DNA of 64,000 bases from a bacterium. Its GTDB lineage: Bacteria; JAGOBX01. The translations under genes were made by a program, and so were the position numbers. The stretch lies in NCBI GenBank assembly GCA_029551925.1, contig JAKPEO010000121.1, positions 1 through 64,000 of the forward strand, in the 5' to 3' direction. This document shows, in pieces, positions 27,267 to 35,219 of the stretch (position 1 is the stretch's first letter; every line of letters starts with the position of its first letter). The notes beneath the pieces are model-generated. The model saw only the letters and a program-made list of their open reading frames with translations, ran no database searches and was not told the origin of the DNA.

Positions 27267-29510
27267 TTATTCATAAATATACATAAAAACCTTTTCTGGC
27301 GTTAATGGCAATGAAGGTAAAGGTTTATCTTTTCTTATTTTCCGCAATACATCTAAAATAGCGAAATATGCGCCGAGCCCGTGTATAAACGGCGGTTCGC
27401 CAATTGCTTTGGAATTGCATACAGCGTATGGGTTCTCTGAATTTTCTAATAACATAACATTAAAATTTTTTGGGACAAATTTAATGTCCGGTATTTTATA
27501 TGAATTAGCGGAACTTAACATTTTGCCGTCTGGCGCATATCTTAATTGTTCAATAGTCGTCCAGCCGATAGATTGTATTACCGCGCCTTCTATCTGCCCT
27601 TTATCTATTTCTGGACTTAATGATTTGCCTACATCGTGAACTACATCAATTGAAACAATTTCATATACGCCGCGCAAAATATCCACCTCTACTTCTGTCA
27701 ACGATGTACCATAACTATAATAAGCAAATGGTCTTCCGCGCTCTTTTACTCTATCATAATATATTGCCGGCGTAGCGTAAAATGAATGGCAGGATAAATC
27801 AGTGCGTTCATTATAAGCATCTAAAATCAGTTCTTCCCAAGTATAATCTAATTTTGCTCCGCATAGATAAACTATTCCGTCTTTTATCCTTATTTTGTCT
27901 AAATCAAAAAAATTTGTTTTTTTCGCTATTAGTTTTTTTAATCTTGTCAATAGTTCTTCACACGCAAATTTTGTCGCCATTCCATTCAAATCTGCACCTG
28001 TGCTTGCAGAAGTCGGCGAAGCATTCGGTATTCTTGAAGTATTTGTAGTGTCAACTCTCACTTTTTCTTTTTGGATTCCTAATGTATTTGCGGCAACACT
28101 CAATATTTTTGTATTTACGCCCTGACCCATTTCTACTGCGCCTGTGCTTACTGATACGCTGCCGTCAATATAAATATTAACTAATGCGCTCGCTTGATTT
28201 AATGTTGATTGCGCAAAGGAAATGCCAAAACATACAGGTATTACAGATATTCCTCGTTTTTTGGTTTGATTATTTTTATTAAATTCTTCTACTGCTTCTA
28301 TTCGTTTTTTTATATTGACTTTTTCATCAAGTGTTTCCCAACATCTTACGGCATTTGTTTTTTTTAACTGCATACCGTATGGTAAAAAATCACCGTCTTT
28401 TAATAAATTTATTTTTTTTAATTCTATAATATTTTTTCCCATAATTTCAGACGCGTGAAATAATGCGCTTTCAATAATAAAAGTGCCCTGCGGCACGCCA
28501 AATCCACGAAATGCGTTATTCGGCGGAATATTAGTTTTGCAACTGACAGCAGTAATTTTCACATTCGGAATACAATAAGAACCAGAAGTATGCAAAAATG
28601 AACGACCTAATACAGCTGGCGAAATATCAGCGCAACCGCCTGCTTGCTGATACAAAAAAACTTCAAATGCCAATATTTTGCCATTTTCATCTAATCCAAT
28701 TTTATAGTCATAACTATATGGATGACGCTTGCCTGTCGTCGCTATATCCTCATTTCTGCTTATTACTAATTTTACTGGGCGATTCAATAATTTAGCGGCA
28801 AGCGCAGCAGCCACTACCCACACAGCAGTTGATTCTTTTCCACCAAATCCGCCGCCTAATCTTCGGATTTCCAACTCAACTTTATGCATCGGTATATCTA
28901 ATACTTCCGCTATATGATGTTGAAACGCACCGGGAGATTGACAACTCGCGCAAACCTTAATCGTATCCGCTTCCTTCGGAATCGCTAATGCTCGCTGCGT
29001 TTCAAAATAAAAATGCTCCTGCCCGCCGCTGTCTATTCTGCCGCTTGCTATATATTTAGATTTTTTGAACGCTTCTTCTATATTGCCATTAACCAATACT
29101 CGCTTTTGCGCGTGTATCAAACCTTTTTGATACGCTTCGCGCGGCTCGAATACCGGCTCTAATTTTTCAATGTCAACTTTTATTAGTTGACATGCTTTTT
29201 TCGCGTTTTTGCGAGTATCTGCCACAACTATTGCGATCGGCTGGCCAATATATTCAATCTCGTCAAACGCTAACAGCGGCTGATCCGCTATCATATGTCC
29301 TATTTGATTTTTGCCCGGAATATCTTTATGAGTAATCACCATTGCTACGCCTTCTGATTTTTGCGCTGCGGATATATCTATATTTTTAATTCTGCCTTTT
29401 GCTACTGGCGATGTAAATAATGCGGCATTTAATAAGCCAATCGGCGCTTTTATATCGTCTATAAATACAGATTGCCCTTTGACATGCATTTTCATATCGA
29501 CATTTTTCAT
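27267..29510 (-). CDS. Xanthine-dehydrogenase-family molybdopterin-binding subunit
   Basis: The protein has 747 residues, the standard size. Recognised signatures include IRRLGGGFGGKE, NNAFRGFGVPQGTFIIE, SVSTGAVEMGQGVNTKI, and the active-site glutamate in SKAIGEPPFIHGLGAYFA. It holds the Mo-cofactor and hydroxylates purines or related heterocycles. Together with the Fe-S/FAD subunit upstream it makes a complete two-gene enzyme. Strong ribosome-binding site (GGAGG) before the ATG. No XdhC or Mo-cofactor gene is visible in the window. The exact substrate is not determined. Confidence 0.9.
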   Translation of the reverse strand: MKNVDMKMHVKGQSVFIDDIKAPIGLLNAALFTSPVAKGRIKNIDISAAQKSEGVAMVITHKDIPGKNQIGHMIADQPLLAFDEIEYIGQPIAIVVADTRKNAKKACQLIKVDIEKLEPVFEPREAYQKGLIHAQKRVLVNGNIEEAFKKSKYIASGRIDSGGQEHFYFETQRALAIPKEADTIKVCASCQSPGAFQHHIAEVLDIPMHKVELEIRRLGGGFGGKESTAVWVVAAALAAKLLNRPVKLVISRNEDIATTGKRHPYSYDYKIGLDENGKILAFEVFLYQQAGGCADISPAVLGRSFLHTSGSYCIPNVKITAVSCKTNIPPNNAFRGFGVPQGTFIIESALFHASEIMGKNIIELKKINLLKDGDFLPYGMQLKKTNAVRCWETLDEKVNIKKRIEAVEEFNKNNQTKKRGISVIPVCFGISFAQSTLNQASALVNIYIDGSVSVSTGAVEMGQGVNTKILSVAANTLGIQKEKVRVDTTNTSRIPNASPTSASTGADLNGMATKFACEELLTRLKKLIAKKTNFFDLDKIRIKDGIVYLCGAKLDYTWEELILDAYNERTDLSCHSFYATPAIYYDRVKERGRPFAYYSYGTSLTEVEVDILRGVYEIVSIDVVHDVGKSLSPEIDKGQIEGAVIQSIGWTTIEQLRYAPDGKMLSSANSYKIPDIKFVPKNFNVMLLENSENPYAVCNSKAIGEPPFIHGLGAYFAILDVLRKIRKDKPLPSLPLTPEKVFMYIYE

Positions 29511-29542
29511 TATTTCAATCCTCCAATATTTTTTTCAATTAA

Positions 29543-30946
29543 TTATTTTTGCACGGTATTTATTTTGTTGAAATGCGCTATTATTAATTGCTTTAATAAT
29601 ATTTTTTTATATTTTGCGCTGCCGCGAATATCGTCAATAGGCGTCACTGATTGCATACAATATTCCGCTATTTCTTGGATTAATTTGGCGCTCAATTCTT
29701 TACCGATAAATTTTTCCAAACCGCTTAATAGTAAAGGTATTGGCGCTACGCCGCCAGCTGATATTCTTAATTTTTCAATATTTTTTTTGTCGGATAATTT
29801 TATCAGCGCCGCAGAATTGACAGAAGCGATATCCAATATTTTTCTATTCGATACTTTTTCAAAATTAAACTGTTCATTTTTTGAACATATTGGTATCTCT
29901 ATTTCCCGTATTATTTCGCACGGCTCTAAATCGTATTTTTTATACGATATATAAAATTTTGATAATTCAATTTTTCTAATATTTCCGTGACGATTTTCAA
30001 TTACTAATCTTGCGGATAATGCTAATAAAATAATAGTAATATCGCCTATCGGCGAAGCATTGACTATATTGCCTGAAAGCGTAGCGGTATTTCGCAAAAT
30101 TGTCGAGGAATGCAGCAACAAATAATCTTCTAATTCCGGATAGTGTTTTTTTATTACTTGCGATTTGCGGAAGTCTTCGATCGCTACTGCGCCGCCAACT
30201 AATATATTTCCATTTTCTTCTTTGATATATTCCAAATCTTTACGCTCTGACATAAAATATAATTTTTGATTTTCTAATGCTTCGGGTTTTTGAACAAATA
30301 AATCTGTTGCGCCCGCTACAATTACTGTTTCGTCTGAAATATTGATGTTAGATCTATTTCCTATTTTTTTCAATTTTTCAGGAATTTCAGCAAAATACGA
30401 CGGAATAATATTCATTTCTATTAACTTCTGCAATCTATCTTTTTTCGCTGTTTTTTCATAATCGTTCGCCTTTAAATTGTCAATTAGAGAACGCCCGGCA
30501 TTACGTATTGAAGCATAACCAGTACAGCGACAGATATTGCCGTCAAGAGCGTCTATAATTGCATCATAACTAATTTCTTCGCTCATAAAACAAAAACCTG
30601 TCATTGACAAAACTATGCCCGGCGTGCAATAACCGCATTGCGATGCCGAATTATCTATTATCAATTTTTGTACTAATGTAAAATCGCCTGTATCTAATCC
30701 TTCGACAGTTACAATATGACAATTTTTTAGAGAGCCGATAGGAGTAATACAAGATGCGATTGTCTTGTATTCCATTTTTTCATTATTTAAGCGACCAATC
30801 AGCACAGTGCAAGCGCCGCATTCTCCTTCGCGACACGCTTCTTTTGTGCCTGTTAATCCTTCTTCTTCTCTGATAAAATCTAATAAAATCATTCCGTCTG
30901 GTTTATGTGTCTCTATTATTTTATTATTCAAAATAAATCGAATCAT
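29543..30946 (-). CDS. Xanthine-dehydrogenase-family [2Fe-2S]/FAD subunit
   Basis: About 467 residues. The N-terminal part is [2Fe-2S] ferredoxin-like (EACREGECGACTVLI), then the second cluster motifs SQCGYCTPGIVLSMTGF and NICRCTGYASIRNAG. An FAD-binding domain follows (FVQKPEAL, GNILVGGAVAIEDF, TATLSGNIVNASPIGD) and the CO dehydrogenase flavoprotein-like C-terminal domain. This fused arrangement is like XdhA. The ATG at 30946 is chosen because AAGGAG lies 12 bases before it; the frame is open upstream to 30997, but the predicted promoter lies in between. It transfers electrons from the molybdenum subunit to NAD+ or another acceptor. Confidence 0.9.
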   Translation of the reverse strand: MIRFILNNKIIETHKPDGMILLDFIREEEGLTGTKEACREGECGACTVLIGRLNNEKMEYKTIASCITPIGSLKNCHIVTVEGLDTGDFTLVQKLIIDNSASQCGYCTPGIVLSMTGFCFMSEEISYDAIIDALDGNICRCTGYASIRNAGRSLIDNLKANDYEKTAKKDRLQKLIEMNIIPSYFAEIPEKLKKIGNRSNINISDETVIVAGATDLFVQKPEALENQKLYFMSERKDLEYIKEENGNILVGGAVAIEDFRKSQVIKKHYPELEDYLLLHSSTILRNTATLSGNIVNASPIGDITIILLALSARLVIENRHGNIRKIELSKFYISYKKYDLEPCEIIREIEIPICSKNEQFNFEKVSNRKILDIASVNSAALIKLSDKKNIEKLRISAGGVAPIPLLLSGLEKFIGKELSAKLIQEIAEYCMQSVTPIDDIRGSAKYKKILLKQLIIAHFNKINTVQK

Positions 30947-30977
30947 TTTCCCGTCGCTCCTTATCATTTTTTTAATT

Positions 30978-31005
30978 ATTATATTATAAAATTTCAATAT
31001 GTCAA
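30978..31005 (-). promoter_or_regulatory. Predicted promoter of the molybdenum-hydroxylase operon
   Basis: On the minus strand, TTGACA (31000-31005) and TATAAT (30978-30983) with a 16-base spacer, both perfect consensus boxes. A second TATAAT overlaps at a shorter spacing (11 bases). Confidence 0.65.
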
Positions 31006-31265
31006 ATTATTTCAAAATCTATAAATGATTTGTCCAATTACAGAAAGAGTGATAAAAAATGTAAAAAGATTTCGTGTTGAGCCAATGAAAAAATGAATTC
31101 ATTAAAATATGCTATTATTATTGCCCCTAAAATAGCATAAATTTTAATTTTTTTAATTCATTTTCCTATTATTTAGTAATTATATTCATATCCGCGATGT
31201 AGGCGGCGCTTTTATTTATGTATTAAAAAATTAGAATGCACTTAAAGATAAAATTTACAATTTAG

Positions 31266-31415
31266 GACTGTAAACAGCGAATTTATCCAAAAAAGAACTT
31301 TGCTAAAAAATCAAAGAATTTTATCCCTGATTTTTATTTTACAGTTGCAGAAATCGGCAAAGACCCTGACAAAAACGAAAAAATTGAAAAAGTTGGTTAT
31401 ATTCCAAAATTATAA
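31266..31415 (+). pseudogene. Possible protein-coding remnant without a start codon
   Basis: From 31266 to a TAA at 31413 the frame encodes KKNFAKKSKNF, then PDFYFTVAEIGKDPD and EKIEKVGYIP, a plausible globular sequence but with no ATG, GTG or TTG start. It could be the tail of a lost gene; it vaguely recalls the FYRIVVAD..GYYNP pattern of ribosomal protein S16 but the resemblance is too weak to claim. Confidence 0.2.
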
Positions 31416-31712
31416 TTACAATGGCAATATTTTTGTGAGCAATTTTTTTATTTTAATAAATAAACCCTTCAGTCTTTCTACTGAAAAAGTATATAATGTC
31501 GGACATTCTTTTTTACTTTATGAAATTTAGATATTGTATTTTTTTTAAACGCATAATTTTTATAAGTTTTGATTAATTCTTTTATTTCAAATTCGAACTA
31601 TAGATTTTATATCGGCTTTGTAATTTGCGTCTTGTTGTTTTTAGCTAATATTTTTGTAATTTTTTTTGAACAATTTATACCTTATTCCTCAAAAAATAAA
31701 AATAAAAAATAT

Positions 31713-31740
31713 TTGCTTTTTTTATTTTCATTAATATAAT
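31713..31740 (+). promoter_or_regulatory. Predicted promoter of the bS22-like mini-gene
   Basis: TTGCTT (31713-31718) and TATAAT (31735-31740) with a 16-base spacer; the ribosome-binding site GGAGG follows at 31764-31768. Confidence 0.5.
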
Positions 31741-31777
31741 ATCGTCATTTTAATTTTTAAAAAGGAGGCGCAATTTA

Positions 31778-31867
31778 AGGGGAAGTGTTATAAAAAAACG
31801 TAGAAAAAAAATGAAAAAACATAAACACAAAAAATTACGCGATAGATTCAAGCGGAAAAACAAATAA
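31778..31867 (+). CDS. bS22-like (AURKAIP1/COX24 domain) small ribosomal protein; canonical start codon absent
   Basis: The frame reads GSVIKKRRKKMKKHKHKKLR, then DRFKRKNK and TAA. This closely matches the tiny bacterial bS22 / AURKAIP1-COX24 proteins that begin M-G-S-V-I-K-K-R-R-K-x-M. The codon in the methionine position is AGG (31778-31780), not ATG, at the ideal 9-base distance from GGAGG. No in-frame ATG, GTG or TTG lies between the GGAGG and codon 12 (ATG at 31811, leaving only 18 residues). The protein would bind 16S rRNA in the small subunit. A mutation, a non-standard start, or an assembly error could explain it. The gene is too short for standard ORF calling. Confidence 0.65.
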   Translation, partial: RGSVIKKRRKKMKKHKHKKLRDRFKRKNK

Positions 31868-31914
31868 TATTTTTATGGCTGTCTAATATAAAAAATTAGA
31901 CAGCCATAAAAAAA
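31868..31914. repeat. Long inverted repeat between convergent genes
   Basis: ATGGCTGTCTAAT (31875-31887) pairs with ATTAGACAGCCAT (31895-31907), and the flanking T and A runs extend the stem. On either strand the T run is 5' and the A run 3' of the stem, so it lacks the U tract expected of an intrinsic terminator. It nevertheless sits between the bS22-like gene and the convergent helicase gene and may stabilise the ends of both transcripts. Confidence 0.6.
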
Positions 31915-31921
31915 TCATATC

Positions 31922-34546
31922 TTATTTTTCAATTAAATCTTTTGGTATTAATTTCAAAAAACGCGACGGTTTATGTTTTACGATTTTGTTAAACCACTTT
32001 CGTTTTTTAGCATAAGTCAGAAATAATCGATTTTGAGCGCGCGTTACACCGACATAAAACAATCTTTTTTCTTCGTCTAATTCGCGCTGACCGATTTTAT
32101 CTTTTGTAGGCCATTTATAAGGGCAGACCTCTTCTTCTAATCCTGTAAAAAAAACATTTTCAAATTCCAGTCCTTTTGACGCATGCAAAGTCATCAAATA
32201 AACACCGTCATTATATACATCAGTGCTTTGCTGATCGCTGCTGCGATAAACAATATATTTCACAAATGCTTCTAATTTATCTTTTGCCGCGCTGCGATTA
32301 TGTAATTCAAAATCAAGTAGAATATTACGAAATTGTTCGATATTTTTTTTCATAACATTGCTTGTAGATGTGCCTTGAAACATTTTGGCACTATAATCCA
32401 AAAACTCATTAATTTTTTGCAAAATATAAGTTATTTTTTTTTCTTCAAATACAAAAAAAATATCTTCGCATAATTTCATTAATGTCTGCAAATAATTAAG
32501 TCCCGGCGCAGTTAATAGCGAAGAATGTTCAGATATATACATATCGCTTATCAAAAACATACTTGCTGGACAATACTCAAAAGTCACTCTATCTTTATCT
32601 GACACGCGAAAATGCGGTAAATACGATAAATTTACAATTTCTAAATTTAACTGCTGATAATTAACATAATGGTCTATTTTTAATCTATCTTTAATATAAC
32701 CATTAATAATTTTAAACATCGCAATTATATTTTGGATTTCGCGAAAACTGAATAATTTATTATTTCCAACTTCAATATATGGAATATTTGCATCGCCCAA
32801 TTTTTTTTTGAATATTTCCTTTTGCGAATTAATTCGATAAAATATAGCAAAATTCCTATACAGCGGCGATTTAGCAAATAAAAAATTCATTTTTTCTTTG
32901 AGCGTTTCAAAAAATTCTCCGAGCAGCGCGCGCTCCGGTTCATACATTTCGCCTATAACATTATACAACTGATAAAAATCAAAAAATAATGCTATTAATT
33001 TATTAGCTGTATCAAAATCTATGCTTTCAAGTAACTGATTATAAAAATTTATCCATTCTGTTGTTTTTGCCCAGAGCGGCATAGTGTATTCGGTCAGCAT
33101 ATTATAATGATTAAGCATTTTATTAGTTGCTTCGTAAATGTCATTATTAATCGCTGCATAAGTTTTGTTCAATTTTTCAAGCAGCGAACTTTTATACTGC
33201 TTAACATATTCGGTTATTATATATTTGCAAAATTCCGCTTCATCTTCGTCGTCTTCCGCTTGATACATTATTATCTTTTCGCCTAATCCAGCTTTGCCAA
33301 TAGAATAATTTCCGCTGACTTTCAGCACTTTTCGTATAGATGCATCTTTATCGTGAAATATATTATTCGCAGCTTCTAAAATGCGCGCGCTGCTGCGATA
33401 ATTTCGTTCAAACTTGACAATAAAAGCATTATTAAAATCTTCTTTGAAATTCAAAATATTCCTAATATCAGCGCCGCGCCAGCCGTAGATACTCTGGTCG
33501 TCATCGCCGACAGCAAAAATATTTTTGTGTTTTTCTACTATTTTCAAAGCGAACATATATTGTGCGTAATTTGTGTCTTGATATTCGTCTATCAAAAAAT
33601 ATTGATAGCGATTGCTGTAATGACTCGCTAATTGTTCGCTCTTTTGAAGCATTGTAACAACATAAAAAATAATATCGTCAAAATCAATCAAATTAGAAGA
33701 CACTAAATGCTTGCGGTATTCGCTATATACCTTCATAACATTTTGTTTTTTACATACTAAATCTTTCGCATTATTTACTAATTCCGGCGGCAACAATTCA
33801 TTTTTACAATTGCTGATGTCTGTCATCATTTCTTCAACAACTTCATTAATTTTATAATACTGCATAATTTTTTCTATTATGCCTTTTTGTTTTACAGGCT
33901 CTAATATTTCAGGCGCAGCAGTATATCCGAAAATCTCATAATTATAAAAATCATATATTTTTTCGAGCAGTAAATCATAGCATATAGAATGAAATGTCCC
34001 GACTTTCATTGTATATGCTGATTCTATTTTATTGTCAATATAATCAATAAATTCCGCCGTAGTGACATCTTCTTTTAATTTAATTATTAAATCAAGTAAT
34101 CTTTTACGCATTTCTGCCGCAGCTTTATTTGTGAAAGTAACAGCCATAATATTTGTCGCATCTATACCTGATACTAATAAATAAACTATGCGACGCGTTA
34201 ATACCGCGGTTTTGCCTGAACCTGCTCCAGCAAGTATCAACAATGGTCTTTTAGATGTATCGTGTAAAGCCGCTGTGACTTGCTCGCTGTTCAGCGACAC
34301 ATCAAGTGGCGGTAATACTTCAAAATCAGTTGGAGAGGTATATTCAAAATCCGGATTATTAGCGCAAAAATTAATAAATTTTTGGTAATTATTTCCGCCT
34401 ATTAGATTTAATACGCAAATTACATAATCAAGCGAATTTGAATTTTGAATGATATTTAATAAATTTTCGCGAGTAGCCGAATTCAAATCCAATAACCGCC
34501 ATTGTAAAAACAGCGCTAATGGTTTCGGTAATTCGTCAATATTCAT
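31922..34546 (-). CDS. UvrD/PcrA-type superfamily 1 DNA helicase
   Basis: The protein has 874 residues. Motifs: LLILAGAGSGKTAVLTRRI (Walker A), AVTFTNKAAAEMRKRLL, VGTFHSICYDLL, FLIDEYQDTNYAQY (Walker B), VGDDDQSIYGWRGADI, KFERNYRSSARIL, VYLMTLHASKGLEFENVF and EEKRLFYVGVTRAQNRLFL. All helicase motifs are intact. It unwinds DNA 3'-to-5' in repair or replication restart. The N-terminal 90 residues precede the usual start of homologues, and a stretch at about 440-530 is an additional helical insertion of the 2B region. It starts 8 bases after the biotin carrier gene. Confidence 0.9.
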   Translation of the reverse strand: MNIDELPKPLALFLQWRLLDLNSATRENLLNIIQNSNSLDYVICVLNLIGGNNYQKFINFCANNPDFEYTSPTDFEVLPPLDVSLNSEQVTAALHDTSKRPLLILAGAGSGKTAVLTRRIVYLLVSGIDATNIMAVTFTNKAAAEMRKRLLDLIIKLKEDVTTAEFIDYIDNKIESAYTMKVGTFHSICYDLLLEKIYDFYNYEIFGYTAAPEILEPVKQKGIIEKIMQYYKINEVVEEMMTDISNCKNELLPPELVNNAKDLVCKKQNVMKVYSEYRKHLVSSNLIDFDDIIFYVVTMLQKSEQLASHYSNRYQYFLIDEYQDTNYAQYMFALKIVEKHKNIFAVGDDDQSIYGWRGADIRNILNFKEDFNNAFIVKFERNYRSSARILEAANNIFHDKDASIRKVLKVSGNYSIGKAGLGEKIIMYQAEDDEDEAEFCKYIITEYVKQYKSSLLEKLNKTYAAINNDIYEATNKMLNHYNMLTEYTMPLWAKTTEWINFYNQLLESIDFDTANKLIALFFDFYQLYNVIGEMYEPERALLGEFFETLKEKMNFLFAKSPLYRNFAIFYRINSQKEIFKKKLGDANIPYIEVGNNKLFSFREIQNIIAMFKIINGYIKDRLKIDHYVNYQQLNLEIVNLSYLPHFRVSDKDRVTFEYCPASMFLISDMYISEHSSLLTAPGLNYLQTLMKLCEDIFFVFEEKKITYILQKINEFLDYSAKMFQGTSTSNVMKKNIEQFRNILLDFELHNRSAAKDKLEAFVKYIVYRSSDQQSTDVYNDGVYLMTLHASKGLEFENVFFTGLEEEVCPYKWPTKDKIGQRELDEEKRLFYVGVTRAQNRLFLTYAKKRKWFNKIVKHKPSRFLKLIPKDLIEK

Positions 34547-34553
34547 TTTTTCC

Positions 34554-34925
34554 TTATTCTAATTCAAATAATAAATCATCTTTATTTACTTTTTGACCAA
34601 CTTCTACATAAATATTTTTTATTTTTCCGTCAATCAGCGCAACAATTTCATTTTCCATTTTCATCGCTTCTAAAATCAATACTCCGTCATTTGCGTTTAC
34701 GCTGTCACCTTTGTTTTTTAAAATTTTCAAAATATTGCCCGGTAAATTTGCAAATACTTTTTTGGGATCATTATTTTGTTTAGATGCTGCGCCACTGGCT
34801 TTTGGTTCTGAAACCTCATTAATATCAATATTTGCTGTTGGTCGGACTTTTTGTTTTTTTTCTACTATCGGCTCTATCTCTACAATAAATTCTTTATCAT
34901 TAATTTTTACTCTGTATTTTTTCAT
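34554..34925 (-). CDS. Biotin carboxyl carrier (biotinyl-domain) protein
   Basis: About 123 residues. The N-terminal strand-rich segment and a Pro/Ala/Ser-rich linker (KASGAASKQNN) are followed by a biotinyl domain with the attachment lysine in ILEAMKMENEIVAL. This layout matches the small carrier subunits of decarboxylase or acyl-CoA carboxylase complexes. No carboxyltransferase or biotin carboxylase gene is adjacent. The ATG at 34925 is favoured, since GGAGG lies just upstream; the in-frame TTG at 34937 overlaps that site. Confidence 0.85.
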   Translation of the reverse strand: MKKYRVKINDKEFIVEIEPIVEKKQKVRPTANIDINEVSEPKASGAASKQNNDPKKVFANLPGNILKILKNKGDSVNANDGVLILEAMKMENEIVALIDGKIKNIYVEVGQKVNKDDLLFELE

Positions 34926-34927
34926 TA

Positions 34928-35113
34928 TTACCTCCAATATTTTGAATAATTCAAATTGGTATTAATCGCTGCGCGCCGGCCTTTTTCTTTCCAATCTCTA
35001 CCTGTTATATTCTTTATTTTTTTGATTTTAAAATTGCCTTCTAATAAATTATTCAAACAAGCAGCAATTGCCGCAGCTTCTTCTTCTGTGATTTTTATGT
35101 TATCTTTAACCAT
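34928..35113 (-). CDS. Small carboxylase/decarboxylase-associated protein (epsilon/OadG-like position)
   Basis: The protein has 61 residues. An amphipathic helix ITEEEAAAIAACLNNLLEG is followed by a basic segment with GRDWKEKGRR. Small proteins with an E-E-[IA]-A-A-I-A-A helix and a W...GR tail are found directly upstream of biotin carriers in decarboxylase and acyl-CoA carboxylase loci, including epsilon-type subunits. It ends 2 bases before the chosen start of the biotin carrier, so the two are almost certainly partners. Its function is inferred from position and pattern. Confidence 0.6.
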   Translation of the reverse strand: MVKDNIKITEEEAAAIAACLNNLLEGNFKIKKIKNITGRDWKEKGRRAAINTNLNYSKYWR

Positions 35114-35145
35114 ATTTTTATAAAACTCCGATTTTTTTGTTTCTA

Positions 35146-35174
35146 ATATAAATTAAAATCATTAATCATTCAAG
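35146..35174 (-). promoter_or_regulatory. Predicted promoter of the biotin carrier-helicase operon
   Basis: On the minus strand, TTGAAT (35169-35174) and TATATT (35146-35151) with a 17-base spacer, upstream of the 61-residue gene. Confidence 0.5.
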
Positions 35175-35219
35175 AGTTTTTTTAACTTTATTAAAAACAT
35201 AAATTTTAAATTTTAAATT

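Larger units (their letters stand above)
31006..31777. other. Intergenic region before the bS22-like gene
   Basis: Contains no convincing full gene. A startless reading frame of 49 codons ends at 31415 (listed separately). The promoter and ribosome-binding site of the mini-gene are at 31713-31768. The rest is AT-rich without recognised features. Confidence 0.6.

Noticed and set aside
27267-30946. Carbon monoxide dehydrogenase (aerobic CoxL type)
   Set aside because: The AYxCxFR active-site loop of CoxL is not visible; FRGFGVPQ and a fused Fe-S/FAD subunit fit xanthine dehydrogenase-type enzymes better.
31266-31415. Ribosomal protein S16 fragment
   Set aside because: Only a loose match to FYR..VAD and GYYNP; the basic N-terminal motif of S16 is missing, so I keep it as an unidentified remnant.
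31300-31530. A 76-codon plus-strand frame (MLKNQRILSLIFILQLQ...)
   Set aside because: Low-complexity, no ribosome-binding site and it overlaps the more protein-like startless frame at 31266-31415 in another frame; more likely chance.
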